From assembly GCA_002490665.1 (NCBI GenBank), contig DKUL01000033.1, forward strand, positions 15,426 through 79,425: a stretch of DNA of 64,000 bases. The letters run 5' to 3'. The stretch's first letter is position 1; each line of letters begins with the position of its first letter. Shown piece after piece: positions 53,306-60,358 of this stretch. The position numbers were made by a program, and so were the translations under genes. A model generated the notes under the pieces. The model made no database searches and was not told the origin of the DNA. It saw only the letters and a list, made by a program, of their open reading frames with translations. The DNA comes from Lachnospiraceae bacterium UBA7205 (GTDB lineage Bacteria; Bacillota; Clostridia; Lachnospirales; Lachnospiraceae).

Positions 53306-54016
53306 CTATTTCCAGACATATCCTACGCCATATACCGTTTTGATATGCTGCTGTGCAGACAGCTTGTCCCGAAGACGTTTAACAGATACAGACAGTGCAT
53401 TCTCATCCACATACGCCGCACCGTCTGTCCAGACATAATCTATCAGAAAACTGCGGCTGAGTGTGATGCCTTTGTTATTCACAAGGCACCACAAAAGTTT
53501 TTGTTCTGTTTTGCTCAATTCAATCGGTGTATCCTTGTAGAAAAACTGCATTTTCACAAAGTCAAATACATACTCATCAATTAAGACTGTTGTAATTTCC
53601 CTGTTTTCTATGTCGATTTTTCCATTCGACTCCGTATCCATTTCCTTATGCAGGCTTCTCAGCTGTGTGTTGACGCGCGCACGCAGGACAGCCAAACTAA
53701 ACGGTTTTGTTATATAATCATCCGCCCCTGCTTCCAAGCCTGCAACGATATCCATCTCCAAATCATTTGCGGTCAGCATTATCACGCGCGTGTTATAATG
53801 TTGCTTTATTTCAGCCAAAAAGTCAAATCCATCGCCATCAGGCAGGTTTACATCCAGTATAACCAGCGCATATTTTCCGTTTTTCATCATGGCACGAGCT
53901 AAACTGATAAGCCCGCAGCACTCCACCTTAAGCTCCTGAGACATCAGTGCACGTCTCAATCCTGCCGCCAATGTGTTATCGTCTTCTACAATCAAAATTT
54001 CAAATATAGTGTCCAT
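53306..54016 (-). CDS. OmpR/PhoB-family response regulator
   Basis: This 236-residue regulator has a receiver domain with the acidic pocket (LIVEDDNTL), the phosphorylated Asp in LVILDVNLPDGDGFDFL, Thr in VIMLTAND and Lys in DYITKPF. The C-terminal winged helix includes IELSKTEQKLLWCLVNNKG and VSVKRLRDKL. It is the first gene of the minus-strand unit and is followed 13 bases later by the kinase start. Its target is probably the ABC transporter genes. Confidence 0.93.
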   Translation of the reverse strand: MDTIFEILIVEDDNTLAAGLRRALMSQELKVECCGLISLARAMMKNGKYALVILDVNLPDGDGFDFLAEIKQHYNTRVIMLTANDLEMDIVAGLEAGADDYITKPFSLAVLRARVNTQLRSLHKEMDTESNGKIDIENREITTVLIDEYVFDFVKMQFFYKDTPIELSKTEQKLLWCLVNNKGITLSRSFLIDYVWTDGAAYVDENALSVSVKRLRDKLSAQQHIKTVYGVGYVWK

Positions 54017-54105
54017 CTTAAGCCCCCGTTCAAAATATCATACTCCTCATTTCACTAAAGCGTACCTGAAAATTCATTACCGCCATCTTACATTTGCAGC
54101 CTTAC

Positions 54106-54149
54106 AAAAACTACGGTGATGCTTCTTTAAATAAAAAGCACCACCGTAG
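54106..54149 (-). terminator. Rho-independent terminator of the cotJ operon
   Basis: On the minus strand CTACGGTGGTGC pairs with GCATCACCGTAG (one mismatch or wobble) and is followed by TTTTT. It lies 34 bases after the cotJC stop and separates this operon from the two-component genes. Confidence 0.85.
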
Positions 54150-54182
54150 CTTACCTTGTTTCATGCAGTTTCATACGCAATA

Positions 54183-54779
54183 CTATTTATCAAACTCAGG
54201 ATTAAATGCATAGAAATTGCGGGAATCGAGGTTCTCCTGTGCAATACGGAGTGCTTCGCCGAAACGCTGGAAATGCACAATCTCTCTCGCACGCAGAAAC
54301 CTGATTGGGTCACAGACATCAGGATCTTTAACCAGACGGAGGATATTGTCATATGTCGTCCTCGCCTTCTGCTCCGCTGCCATGTCCTCTGTCAAGTCTG
54401 TGATGACATCGCCCTTGGACTGAAATTCACAGGCATTGAACGGAATGCCGCCTGCCGCCTGCGGCCAGAGTGCCAGCGTGTGGTCCACATAGTACTTGTC
54501 GAATCCAGACTCTTTGATTTCCTCTGGTGTAAGATTTCTTGTCAGCTGGTATACAATTGCGCAAATCATTTCGAAATGAGCCAGTTCTTCTGTACCGATA
54601 TCCGTCAGCACCCCTGCAACAGTATTATAGGGCATTGTATACCGCTGCGCCAGATACCGCATTGATGCCGCAAGCTCTCCGTCCGGACCGCCATACTGGC
54701 TGATAATAACCTGTGCAATCTGCGGATTGGTCTGGGTAATCTTTACCGGATACTGTAATCTCTTCTCATAATTCCACAT
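54183..54779 (-). CDS. cotJC: Spore coat protein CotJC (manganese-catalase-like)
   Basis: This 198-residue member of the manganese catalase family is found in the spore coat or mother cell. It begins MWNYEKRLQYPVKITQTNPQ. Metal-binding residues are seen in GGPDGELAASMRYL, IGTEELAHFEMI and LRAREIVHFQRFGEAL, which fits a dinuclear Mn site. Peroxide protection is possible. The start overlaps the cotJB stop by one base. It is the last gene of cotJA-cotJB-cotJC. In Bacillus and Clostridium this operon is made in the mother cell during sporulation. Confidence 0.94.
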   Translation of the reverse strand: MWNYEKRLQYPVKITQTNPQIAQVIISQYGGPDGELAASMRYLAQRYTMPYNTVAGVLTDIGTEELAHFEMICAIVYQLTRNLTPEEIKESGFDKYYVDHTLALWPQAAGGIPFNACEFQSKGDVITDLTEDMAAEQKARTTYDNILRLVKDPDVCDPIRFLRAREIVHFQRFGEALRIAQENLDSRNFYAFNPEFDK

Positions 54780-55063
54780 TAGTTATAGCCTCCTTCCCAC
54801 GGCCAATCCTGTGTGGCCCATTTCCATTCCCTGCTGTCCATGTCGACAATGCTCAGTACAAGAGGTCCATACTTTTCAGTATAGTCCTTTACCAGTTTGT
54901 TCTTCAGTGCATTGAATTGCCCAAAACGCTCCATTGCCTGCTGGTCATATGGATGGGTGTCAAGGTAAAGGTTCAGCTCCTTCAGTACAAAATCCACCTT
55001 GCTGATTTCCTGTAAAAGCTTCTGCCGCTCTGTATCCATGCATGGCTTGCATCCTGTATTCAT
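54779..55063 (-). CDS. cotJB: Spore coat protein CotJB
   Basis: This 94-residue protein has the CotJB pattern KVDFVLKELNLYLDTHPYDQ, YTEKYGPL and a Trp-rich C-terminus (WKWATQDWPWEGGYN). It overlaps cotJA by four bases and cotJC by one, which indicates coupled translation. An ATG eight codons later is an alternative start. Its biochemical role is unknown, but it is needed with CotJC for coat assembly in Bacillus. Confidence 0.92.
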   Translation of the reverse strand: MNTGCKPCMDTERQKLLQEISKVDFVLKELNLYLDTHPYDQQAMERFGQFNALKNKLVKDYTEKYGPLVLSIVDMDSREWKWATQDWPWEGGYN

Positions 55064-55233
55064 CCTTTCACTCTCCTCCCTAAAAATGGTTTGTTGAGTT
55101 CGGGGAATATCGTGCCCGTCTTAAACGCCTCGTCAAGATTTTCGTACATCGTACAATTTCTCTGCCAGGGTACATATGCCATTGCCACGGGAAACTGTTC
55201 TACATATGGCATCTGTGGTTTCCATTCCTGCAT
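55060..55233 (-). CDS. cotJA: Spore coat associated protein CotJA
   Basis: This 57-residue protein begins MQEWKPQMPYVEQFPVAMAY and ends with GTIFPELNKPFLGRRVKG; both are typical of CotJA. The ATG at 55231-55233 has AAGGAG ten bases upstream. The frame is open to 55365, but the extra 44 residues do not look like CotJA. It is the first gene of the operon. A mother-cell promoter is expected upstream, but I could not find a convincing sigma-E consensus. Confidence 0.85.
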   Translation of the reverse strand: MQEWKPQMPYVEQFPVAMAYVPWQRNCTMYENLDEAFKTGTIFPELNKPFLGRRVKG

Positions 55234-55559
55234 ATCTGCACTGCTCCTTGTTCTTTTTTCATAGTTATTATCATAATATGTCAGTTTTAAGGGAATGCTA
55301 CTATGAAAATTCTTCTTTTCAAATACACCGGCAGTGTAATTTACCCTGCCGCGCAGGCATCGCATTTTTTATCCCTTTTTTGATTTAAAAATATCAAGTC
55401 TTTTTACCGGCAGCCTTTGTTCATCCTTTGAAAAAGATAGTATCAGTATATCAGAAATACCTAAAAAGTCAATTTGGATTGAATGAAAGATGAAAATGAA
55501 TGTATGAAATAAAAATATTGACACATACTGAAACCAAGGACAAAATCGCTTAGAAAGGC
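55234..55559. other. Divergent control region between cotJA and the gerA-type gene
   Basis: These 326 bases carry no credible gene apart from the upstream extension of the cotJA frame. The right part contains the sigma-G-like promoter listed separately; the left part must contain the cotJ promoter. Confidence 0.5.
55501..55529 (+). promoter_or_regulatory. Sigma-G-type (forespore) promoter of the germinant receptor gene
   Basis: TGTATG (55501-55506), 17 bases and CATACT (55524-55529) match the B. subtilis sigma-G pattern TGNATA-N17/18-CATACTA well. The position, about 30 bases before the start codon, suits a gene expressed in the forespore. Confidence 0.65.
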
Positions 55560-56726
55560 ATGGTTAACGAAATGTATCCAAATTTTGAAAAAAACAAACA
55601 ACATATGTCGGATTTGCTTCACACCGAAGCATCCTTTGATATTGTGAGCCGTGATGTAACAATTGGAGACAAAAACGCTGTATTTTATTTTGTTGACGGA
55701 TTTTGCAAGGACGTTCTGATGCAGAAGCTTCTGCAGTTCCTGATGGGACTAAAATCAGACGACCTCCCCAAAAACGCAAAGGAACTCAACCAGCTCATGC
55801 CTTATGTCGAAGTAGACCTCACAACAGACTTTAATGAAATCACCAAAAACATTCTCTGTGGTGTGTTTGCCATTATCATCGACGGTTTTGACGAATGCAT
55901 CCTGATTGACTCGCGCACGTATCCTGCACGCGGCGTATCCGAACCGGAAAAGGACAAGGTTCTGCGCGGTTCCAAGGACGGATTTGTGGAGACTGTCGTG
56001 TTCAACACAGCACTCATCCGCCGGCGCATCCGAAGCACTGACCTGCGCATGGAGATGCTCAGCGCCGGAAAAGCGTCCAAGACAGATATCGTCCTGTGCT
56101 ATATGGACAGCAGGGTTGACAAGGAATTTCTGAGAAAAATACGCGACCGCATCAATGACATCAAAGTCGATGCGCTGACGCTGAACCAGGAAAGCCTCGC
56201 GGAATGTCTCTATACCTCAAAGTGGTATAATCCGTTTCCCAAATTCAAATATACAGAGCGCCCGGACACTGCCGCGGCACAGATTCTGGAAGGAAATATC
56301 ATCATCCTGGTCGATAACTCCCCCTCCGCCATGATTCTGCCCATCAGTATCCTGGACATGATACAGGAAGCGGATGATTATTATTTCCCGCCGCTCACAG
56401 GCTCATATCTGCGCCTCTCGCGTTTCCTGATTCTGATACTGACGTATTTCATCACGCCCACGTTCCTTTTGATGATGCAGAATCCGGACTGGATTCCGCC
56501 CGCATTTCAGTTTATCGTGGTGAAGGAAGATATCAATGTGCCGCTTATCTGGCAGTTCCTGATTCTGGAGCTTGCAATTGACGGTCTGCGGCTTGCGGCT
56601 GTCAACACGCCCAATATGCTGTCAACCCCCCTGAGTGTCATGGCAGCGCTGATACTTGGCGAATTTTCTGTCAAGAGCGGATGGTTCAACGCCGAGGTCA
56701 TGCATAATACTTCGAAAAGCCTGTAA
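55560..56726 (+). pseudogene. GerA-family spore germination protein, 3' end cut by an integrated element
   Basis: This resembles subunit A of germinant receptors (GerAA/SpoVAF family), membrane proteins that sense nutrients in dormant spores. The 388 visible residues include the N-terminal soluble part (MPYVEVDLTTDFNEITKNIL), the conserved RRRIRSTDLRMEML and WYNPFPKFKYTERPDTAA, and the first membrane helices. Family members have about 480-530 residues. Here similarity stops after GEFSVKSGWFNAEVM, where the family continues with several helices; five or six odd residues and a stop follow. The integrase gene begins just beyond. The gene is probably interrupted by site-specific integration, with its 3' part beyond the window. 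Confidence 0.85.
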
Positions 56727-56787
56727 AATCAAGGGTTTCAATCACATTACATAGATATTTACACCAGATTTACACCAAATACACCAA
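56727..56787. other. Probable attachment-site end of the integrated element
   Basis: Between the truncated gerA-type gene and the integrase stop are three close copies of TTTACACCA/TACACCA (56758-56766, 56769-56777, 56780-56786), which look like integrase arm-binding repeats. The recombination core should be near 56690-56730. Its partner copy is outside the window. Confidence 0.55.
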
Positions 56788-57954
56788 TTATCCAATTCCC
56801 CTCATTACCCTGAAAAACTCTTCATTAACAAAGTCATCCTCAACCGATATATACACATTTTCAGTCGTTTTATAAGATGCATGGCCAACTATCTTAATAA
56901 GCGCATTGGGATTCATATTTAACTCAGCCATTCTCGTGCAAAAGGTGTGGCGACAAATATGACACGTAATATTAGGCAATTTTTCTTCATGATCACTATT
57001 GAATGCGTTTACAATTTTATGTGCGTATTCATTGAATCTTGCAGTCAATATAGGTAATCCTGACCGGGTGTGTAATACAAATCCTTTATATCCATCAACG
57101 TTTGTATCAAATTTGAGTGAATCAAAGTATGTTGTTTCTTTTAATTCTTTCAAGAGTTCATATACATCATCTGACATTGGAACTTTTCTTTTACCATTAG
57201 TAGTTTTGGTTACATCAACGTGATATGAGGTTCTGCTTTTATCGTCTCCTTGAATAAATTGATGATCTACATTAATAGTTCGATTTTTTAAATCAATATC
57301 ATTCCATGTAAGCCCAGTCATCTCGCCAACTCGAAGTCCAGTTAATAACATCAATTTAAATCCCAATAGATAATTATATCCCCATCTTGCATTTTCACAA
57401 GCCGTCAAAAACAAATCCGTTTCTCTTTTCGTTAAAGCTATTCTGGTAGTAATCTTTTTATATGGATCAATACATTTCTTAGCAAAATTTCGTCTGATCA
57501 TATCGTCTTCAAATGCCATTTCCAACATTCCATTGATATATTTGTGGATACATTTGATAGTGCCATTGGAATAACCTTTTTCAGATAACTCCTTATAAAA
57601 TAATACTATATCGGACTTAACAAGTTGATTGAGTTTGTATTTTCCGATCCAGCTACTTCCAATCCAGCGATCATATTCTGTTTTATACTTAAATTTTGTT
57701 CTTGGCTTGATGTTAACATTTTGTTCCAAATATCTGTCGAACATTTGATTCAAGGTTATTTCTGTAGTGTATATACCTTGCAAGATATCCTTATTAATTT
57801 CTTTTTCTTTAACTCTAAGTTCATTTAACGTTGGGGCATAAACAGTTTTTCGTTCTTTATGAACATCATAGTAACGATACATGTAAGTCCCATCTTTGCG
57901 CTGTGATTCACCTTTGTTTAATACCTTACCTTTATTATCTTTCCTTCTTTCCAT
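56788..57954 (-). CDS. int: Tyrosine-family site-specific integrase
   Basis: This 388-residue phage/ICE-type integrase has an N-terminal arm-type DNA-binding domain, a SAM-like core-binding domain (LNQMFDRYLEQNVNIKPRTK region) and a catalytic domain with Arg in LTGLRVGEMTGLTW, HxxR in CHICRHTFCTRM, His in GHASYKTTENVY and the nucleophile Tyr in ENVYISV. It lies at the very end of the element and points toward the gerA-type gene, as expected for an attachment-site-proximal integrase. Its promoter and a palindromic site lie upstream, next to the excisionase gene. Confidence 0.94.
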   Translation of the reverse strand: MERRKDNKGKVLNKGESQRKDGTYMYRYYDVHKERKTVYAPTLNELRVKEKEINKDILQGIYTTEITLNQMFDRYLEQNVNIKPRTKFKYKTEYDRWIGSSWIGKYKLNQLVKSDIVLFYKELSEKGYSNGTIKCIHKYINGMLEMAFEDDMIRRNFAKKCIDPYKKITTRIALTKRETDLFLTACENARWGYNYLLGFKLMLLTGLRVGEMTGLTWNDIDLKNRTINVDHQFIQGDDKSRTSYHVDVTKTTNGKRKVPMSDDVYELLKELKETTYFDSLKFDTNVDGYKGFVLHTRSGLPILTARFNEYAHKIVNAFNSDHEEKLPNITCHICRHTFCTRMAELNMNPNALIKIVGHASYKTTENVYISVEDDFVNEEFFRVMRGIG

Positions 57955-57988
57955 AATTATTTAATCCTCCTTTAAAAAGGAGTCTCAA

Positions 57989-58009
57989 TGTGAGTATAAT
58001 TATATCACA
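57989..58009 (-). promoter_or_regulatory. Operator-like palindrome over the integrase promoter
   Basis: TGTGA-N11-TCACA overlaps the -10 box of the integrase promoter. The symmetry suggests a site for a repressor or for the excisionase. Confidence 0.45.
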
Positions 58010-58027
58010 TCAAAACTCCTTTGTGAA
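57999..58027 (-). promoter_or_regulatory. Promoter of the integrase gene
   Basis: TTCACA (58022-58027), 17 bases and a perfect TATAAT (57999-58004) with an extended TGA before it lie on the minus strand. The ribosome site AAAGGAGG follows 30 bases further on. Confidence 0.75.
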
Positions 58028-58049
58028 TTGAATAATAAGTAATGCTAAA

Positions 58050-58250
58050 TCACAATGTGCTTATCCCTTCAAGGTATTCTTCAAATTTTTTTCGTTTTAT
58101 GAGCCTATGACTGCCTTTAAATATTACAAATTCACATCCGGGCTTATTAGATAAATCTCTTATTTGATTTTCTCCAATACTAAATAATGCCGCTGCCTCT
58201 GGTAAAGTTAAATTGATTTTCTCCCAAATTGGTATTTCGATTTTTGCCAT
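58050..58250 (-). CDS. Excisionase-like DNA-binding protein
   Basis: This 66-residue winged-helix protein of the MerR-like excisionase group (Tn916 Xis type) contains INLTLPEAAALFSIGENQIR followed by DLSNKPGCEFVIFKGSHRLI. It is encoded directly upstream of the integrase, as in Tn916-like elements, and should steer the integrase toward excision. Confidence 0.88.
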   Translation of the reverse strand: MAKIEIPIWEKINLTLPEAAALFSIGENQIRDLSNKPGCEFVIFKGSHRLIKRKKFEEYLEGISTL

Positions 58251-58320
58251 AACATCATCTCCTATTACTAATTATTTCCAAAAATGGACTATTTAAACAA
58301 TTATGAACATATTTATTACT

Positions 58321-58755
58321 TTATCTCCCCATGCTTCCGAATCCACCATCTCCTCTCTCAGTATCTGTCAACTCGTCTACCTCATTAAACTCCACATTTA
58401 AATATGGCATCACTACAAGCTGGGCTATTTTGTCGCCCGACTGAACAGTTTTAGTAATAACAGAATCATTATGTAATGCAACTTTATACTCTCCACGATA
58501 TCCTGAATCACACACTCCTACACAGTTTGCCGGACGCAAACCTTCATTAGATGCAAGCCCACTTCTAGCAAATACTGCTCCAAAATATCCATCCGGTATT
58601 TCAATTGCAATTCCTGTTTTTATAAACTTTGTCGTATGCGGTTTAATTGTTATTGGTTCCTGAATATCTGCATATAAATCATATCCTGCATCACCCTTGT
58701 GTTGCCTTGTTGGAATTTTTGCTGTGTTTATTAATCTCTTTATATTAATCTGCAT
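58321..58755 (-). CDS. dut: Deoxyuridine triphosphatase
   Basis: This 144-residue trimeric dUTPase hydrolyses dUTP to dUMP, keeping uracil out of DNA and feeding thymidylate synthesis. Motifs: GDAGYDLYA, VFARSGLA, VGVCDSGYRGEYKVAL (the usual Ile and Asp near the uridine pocket read Cys and Ser/Gly), DKIAQLVVMP and the C-terminal ERGDGGFGSMGR. It belongs to the nucleotide metabolism module of the integrated element. It lies one base after the preceding gene's stop. Confidence 0.93.
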   Translation of the reverse strand: MQINIKRLINTAKIPTRQHKGDAGYDLYADIQEPITIKPHTTKFIKTGIAIEIPDGYFGAVFARSGLASNEGLRPANCVGVCDSGYRGEYKVALHNDSVITKTVQSGDKIAQLVVMPYLNVEFNEVDELTDTERGDGGFGSMGR

Positions 58756-58756
58756 T

Positions 58757-59107
58757 TTATCGTCCTTTCTTTGTATTCTTTTTAGTAATTTTTAGTTTAC
58801 TGAATTCATTTAATATTGACTTGTTAATTTTATTTAATATTACATCATAGTTTCCGTACTCAGTATTATAAAATGGCGCATACAGAATAAAATTGTTATC
58901 TGTAACATCAACCTGTACTTCATTTGTATCTGTGTAAGCTGTAATCCTACATCGAAGCGCAGTCATTTTATCACATCTTAAAACAGGAAACGTGTACGTA
59001 TATTTATCTTCCTCATTATCATATTTAAATCCCAAATCCAACAAATGCTTCGCAGTATTATCAGAAATTATGTACCGATTTTCATGAATTGATCTTACTT
59101 TACCCAA
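58757..59107 (-). CDS. Hypothetical protein of the integrated element
   Basis: I do not recognise this 116-residue soluble protein. It begins MGKVRSIHENRYIISDNTAK, is rich in Asn, Asp, Tyr and Lys, and has a strongly basic C-terminus (KLKITKKNTKKGR) that could contact nucleic acid. It is tightly packed between the small Cys-pair protein and dut in what appears to be one transcript. Confidence 0.65.
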   Translation of the reverse strand: MGKVRSIHENRYIISDNTAKHLLDLGFKYDNEEDKYTYTFPVLRCDKMTALRCRITAYTDTNEVQVDVTDNNFILYAPFYNTEYGNYDVILNKINKSILNEFSKLKITKKNTKKGR

Positions 59108-59109
59108 AT

Positions 59110-59289
59110 TTATCCATCTCCCTTTTGAACGTTCTTTTTAGTTTCTTTATAGTCACAAGGGATACATTGTCCCCAGAAATATGTTTTATCTTTGACACTA
59201 CAATATACCTTTACTCTTGCTTTGTTTTCTTCATTGATTACTGAGTGAATGCACTGTTCGCACTCACTCGTTAAGATCATGTCTGCCAT
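59110..59289 (-). CDS. Small protein with two Cys pairs
   Basis: This 59-residue frame begins MADMILTSECEQCIHSVINE and contains a second pair in GQCIPCDYKE, so a zinc-ribbon or Fe-S binding fold is likely. AAGGTG lies about nine bases before the ATG. A second ATG at 59278-59280 overlaps the stop of the preceding gene (ATGA). The frame overlaps its upstream neighbour by 13 bases and ends two bases before the next gene. No family is assigned. Confidence 0.6.
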   Translation of the reverse strand: MADMILTSECEQCIHSVINEENKARVKVYCSVKDKTYFWGQCIPCDYKETKKNVQKGDG

Positions 59290-59717
59290 AATACTATTTC
59301 ACCTTTTTGTAATGATTCTTTTACGCTAATAACTCTCTGGTTGGATGATCCCACCCATGGGAGCGAGATATCACGCTGTGATTCTATATATTGACCATCT
59401 ATCAATACGTCTATGCTTTTAACAATCTCAACTCGTTTTCTATCCTGTTTAATAAAATATGCCTTATCATCCACTTTGATATGTTCTCTATTTAAAGGAT
59501 TGGGCTGATAGTATGATGGATGAAATGTAAATATAATATCATCGAAATATTTGCACGTAGACATTGTATATCCCGTATATAACCAGATAGATTTTTTCGG
59601 ACTTGAAAGACGGAATTCATTGACTAAATCCAATGTCTTGTCCAAGTTATTTTCTGATAGTGGATCATTTTCTATATAATCATTAATTACAACTCTTTCG
59701 TCATTACTCTTTAACAT
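59277..59717 (-). CDS. Protein resembling the C-terminal half of NrdG activase
   Basis: This frame of 146 codons begins MLKSNDERVVINDYIENDPL. It aligns by eye with the second half of class III RNR activating proteins: NNLDKTLDLVNEFRLSSPKK, SIWLYTGYT, VKSIDVLIDGQYIESQRDI and GSSNQRVISV. The N-terminal radical-SAM Cys motif and the GGxP motif are missing. A separate short radical-SAM activase is encoded 170 bases upstream, so this may be a detached domain, a paralogue with another role, or a relic. The frame is open further upstream, but that part overlaps the better-supported 59704-59883 gene. No strong ribosome site is seen. Confidence 0.6.
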   Translation of the reverse strand: MLKSNDERVVINDYIENDPLSENNLDKTLDLVNEFRLSSPKKSIWLYTGYTMSTCKYFDDIIFTFHPSYYQPNPLNREHIKVDDKAYFIKQDRKRVEIVKSIDVLIDGQYIESQRDISLPWVGSSNQRVISVKESLQKGEIVLWQT

Positions 59718-59883
59718 ATAATCCACAATGACATTCACCACCTTCTTGTTCCCTAAACTCTTTACACATACACTTTGTATCATCCGTTTTTTCAATTTTA
59801 CATGGACAATAACCGCCATTCTCTTTTATCTTTTTTCTAATTTCTTGTACTAATTCCTTATCTTCAGACAACTTAATTGACAT
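59704..59883 (-). CDS. Small ferredoxin-thioredoxin reductase catalytic-chain-like protein
   Basis: This 59-residue frame begins MSIKLSEDKELVQEIRKKIK. Its Cys pattern NGGYCPCKIEKTDDTKCMC followed by GGECHCGLYVKE matches the catalytic (beta) chain of ferredoxin:thioredoxin reductase, which uses a 4Fe-4S cluster and a nearby disulfide to pass electrons from ferredoxin to a redoxin. All six Cys of the C-P-C...C-x-C...C-x-C pattern are present. AAAGGA lies ten bases before the ATG. It is shorter than plant-type FTR chains (about 110 residues) but similar to stand-alone bacterial forms. It lies between the NrdG-like genes. Confidence 0.75.
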   Translation of the reverse strand: MSIKLSEDKELVQEIRKKIKENGGYCPCKIEKTDDTKCMCKEFREQEGGECHCGLYVKE

Positions 59884-59884
59884 A

Positions 59885-60358
59885 TCAACTTATCCTTTCT
59901 GCATACTGGTTGTCAGATGCCAAATAAATTCCCAATAATTCATCAAAATGTTTTTCATGATTTGGAATATATCTACCAAACTTAATAATTATATTAGGAA
60001 ATCCTTTTAACTTATCTATGTATTCTTTAATTTCTTCTTTGTAATATCCTGTATAAATCACAATGTCATCTTGTGTTACAACCCTTAAACATGTTAACAA
60101 TGCATATAAATCATCCCATGTATCAAATGGTTCCAATCCCCCACATACCACCGAAGATGTTATTGGATTGTTTATATATCTGCTCACTATTGTCTTAAAC
60201 CCAATATCTTTTATTGGAGAAGAAGCAAGTGCGCTGTTTTGACACACTTGCATTCCACATTCTTTATCACATTTCCAAGAACATGATGGAAACCCTATAA
60301 ACATTGAAGGCTTCTTGTAGTTTACAAAATCTTCATCTAACAACTGTTTAATTATCAT
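59885..60358 (-). CDS. nrdG: Short radical-SAM activase for NrdD (NrdG-like)
   Basis: This 157-residue protein begins MIIKQLLDEDFVNYKKPSMF. Its cluster motif is FPSCSWKCDKEC, i.e. C-x3-C-x3-C, one residue longer than the standard C-x3-C-x2-C of radical-SAM enzymes; more Cys follow (GMQVCQ). VVCGGLEPFDTWDDL replaces the SGGEPF motif, and DDIVIYTGYYKEEI matches the later LYTGY element. It should generate the glycyl radical on NrdD. The ATG overlaps the nrdD stop (TAATG) after AAAGGCG. The variant cluster motif makes the assignment likely rather than certain. Confidence 0.8.
   Translation of the reverse strand: MIIKQLLDEDFVNYKKPSMFIGFPSCSWKCDKECGMQVCQNSALASSPIKDIGFKTIVSRYINNPITSSVVCGGLEPFDTWDDLYALLTCLRVVTQDDIVIYTGYYKEEIKEYIDKLKGFPNIIIKFGRYIPNHEKHFDELLGIYLASDNQYAERIS

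Noticed and set aside
55234..55365. Longer CotJA beginning upstream
   Set aside because: The extra residues do not look like CotJA, while a good ribosome site precedes the downstream ATG.
59718..59819. N-terminal extension of the NrdG-C-like frame
   Set aside because: The same bases in another frame encode the conserved six-Cys FTR-like protein with a good ribosome site, so the extension is not coding.
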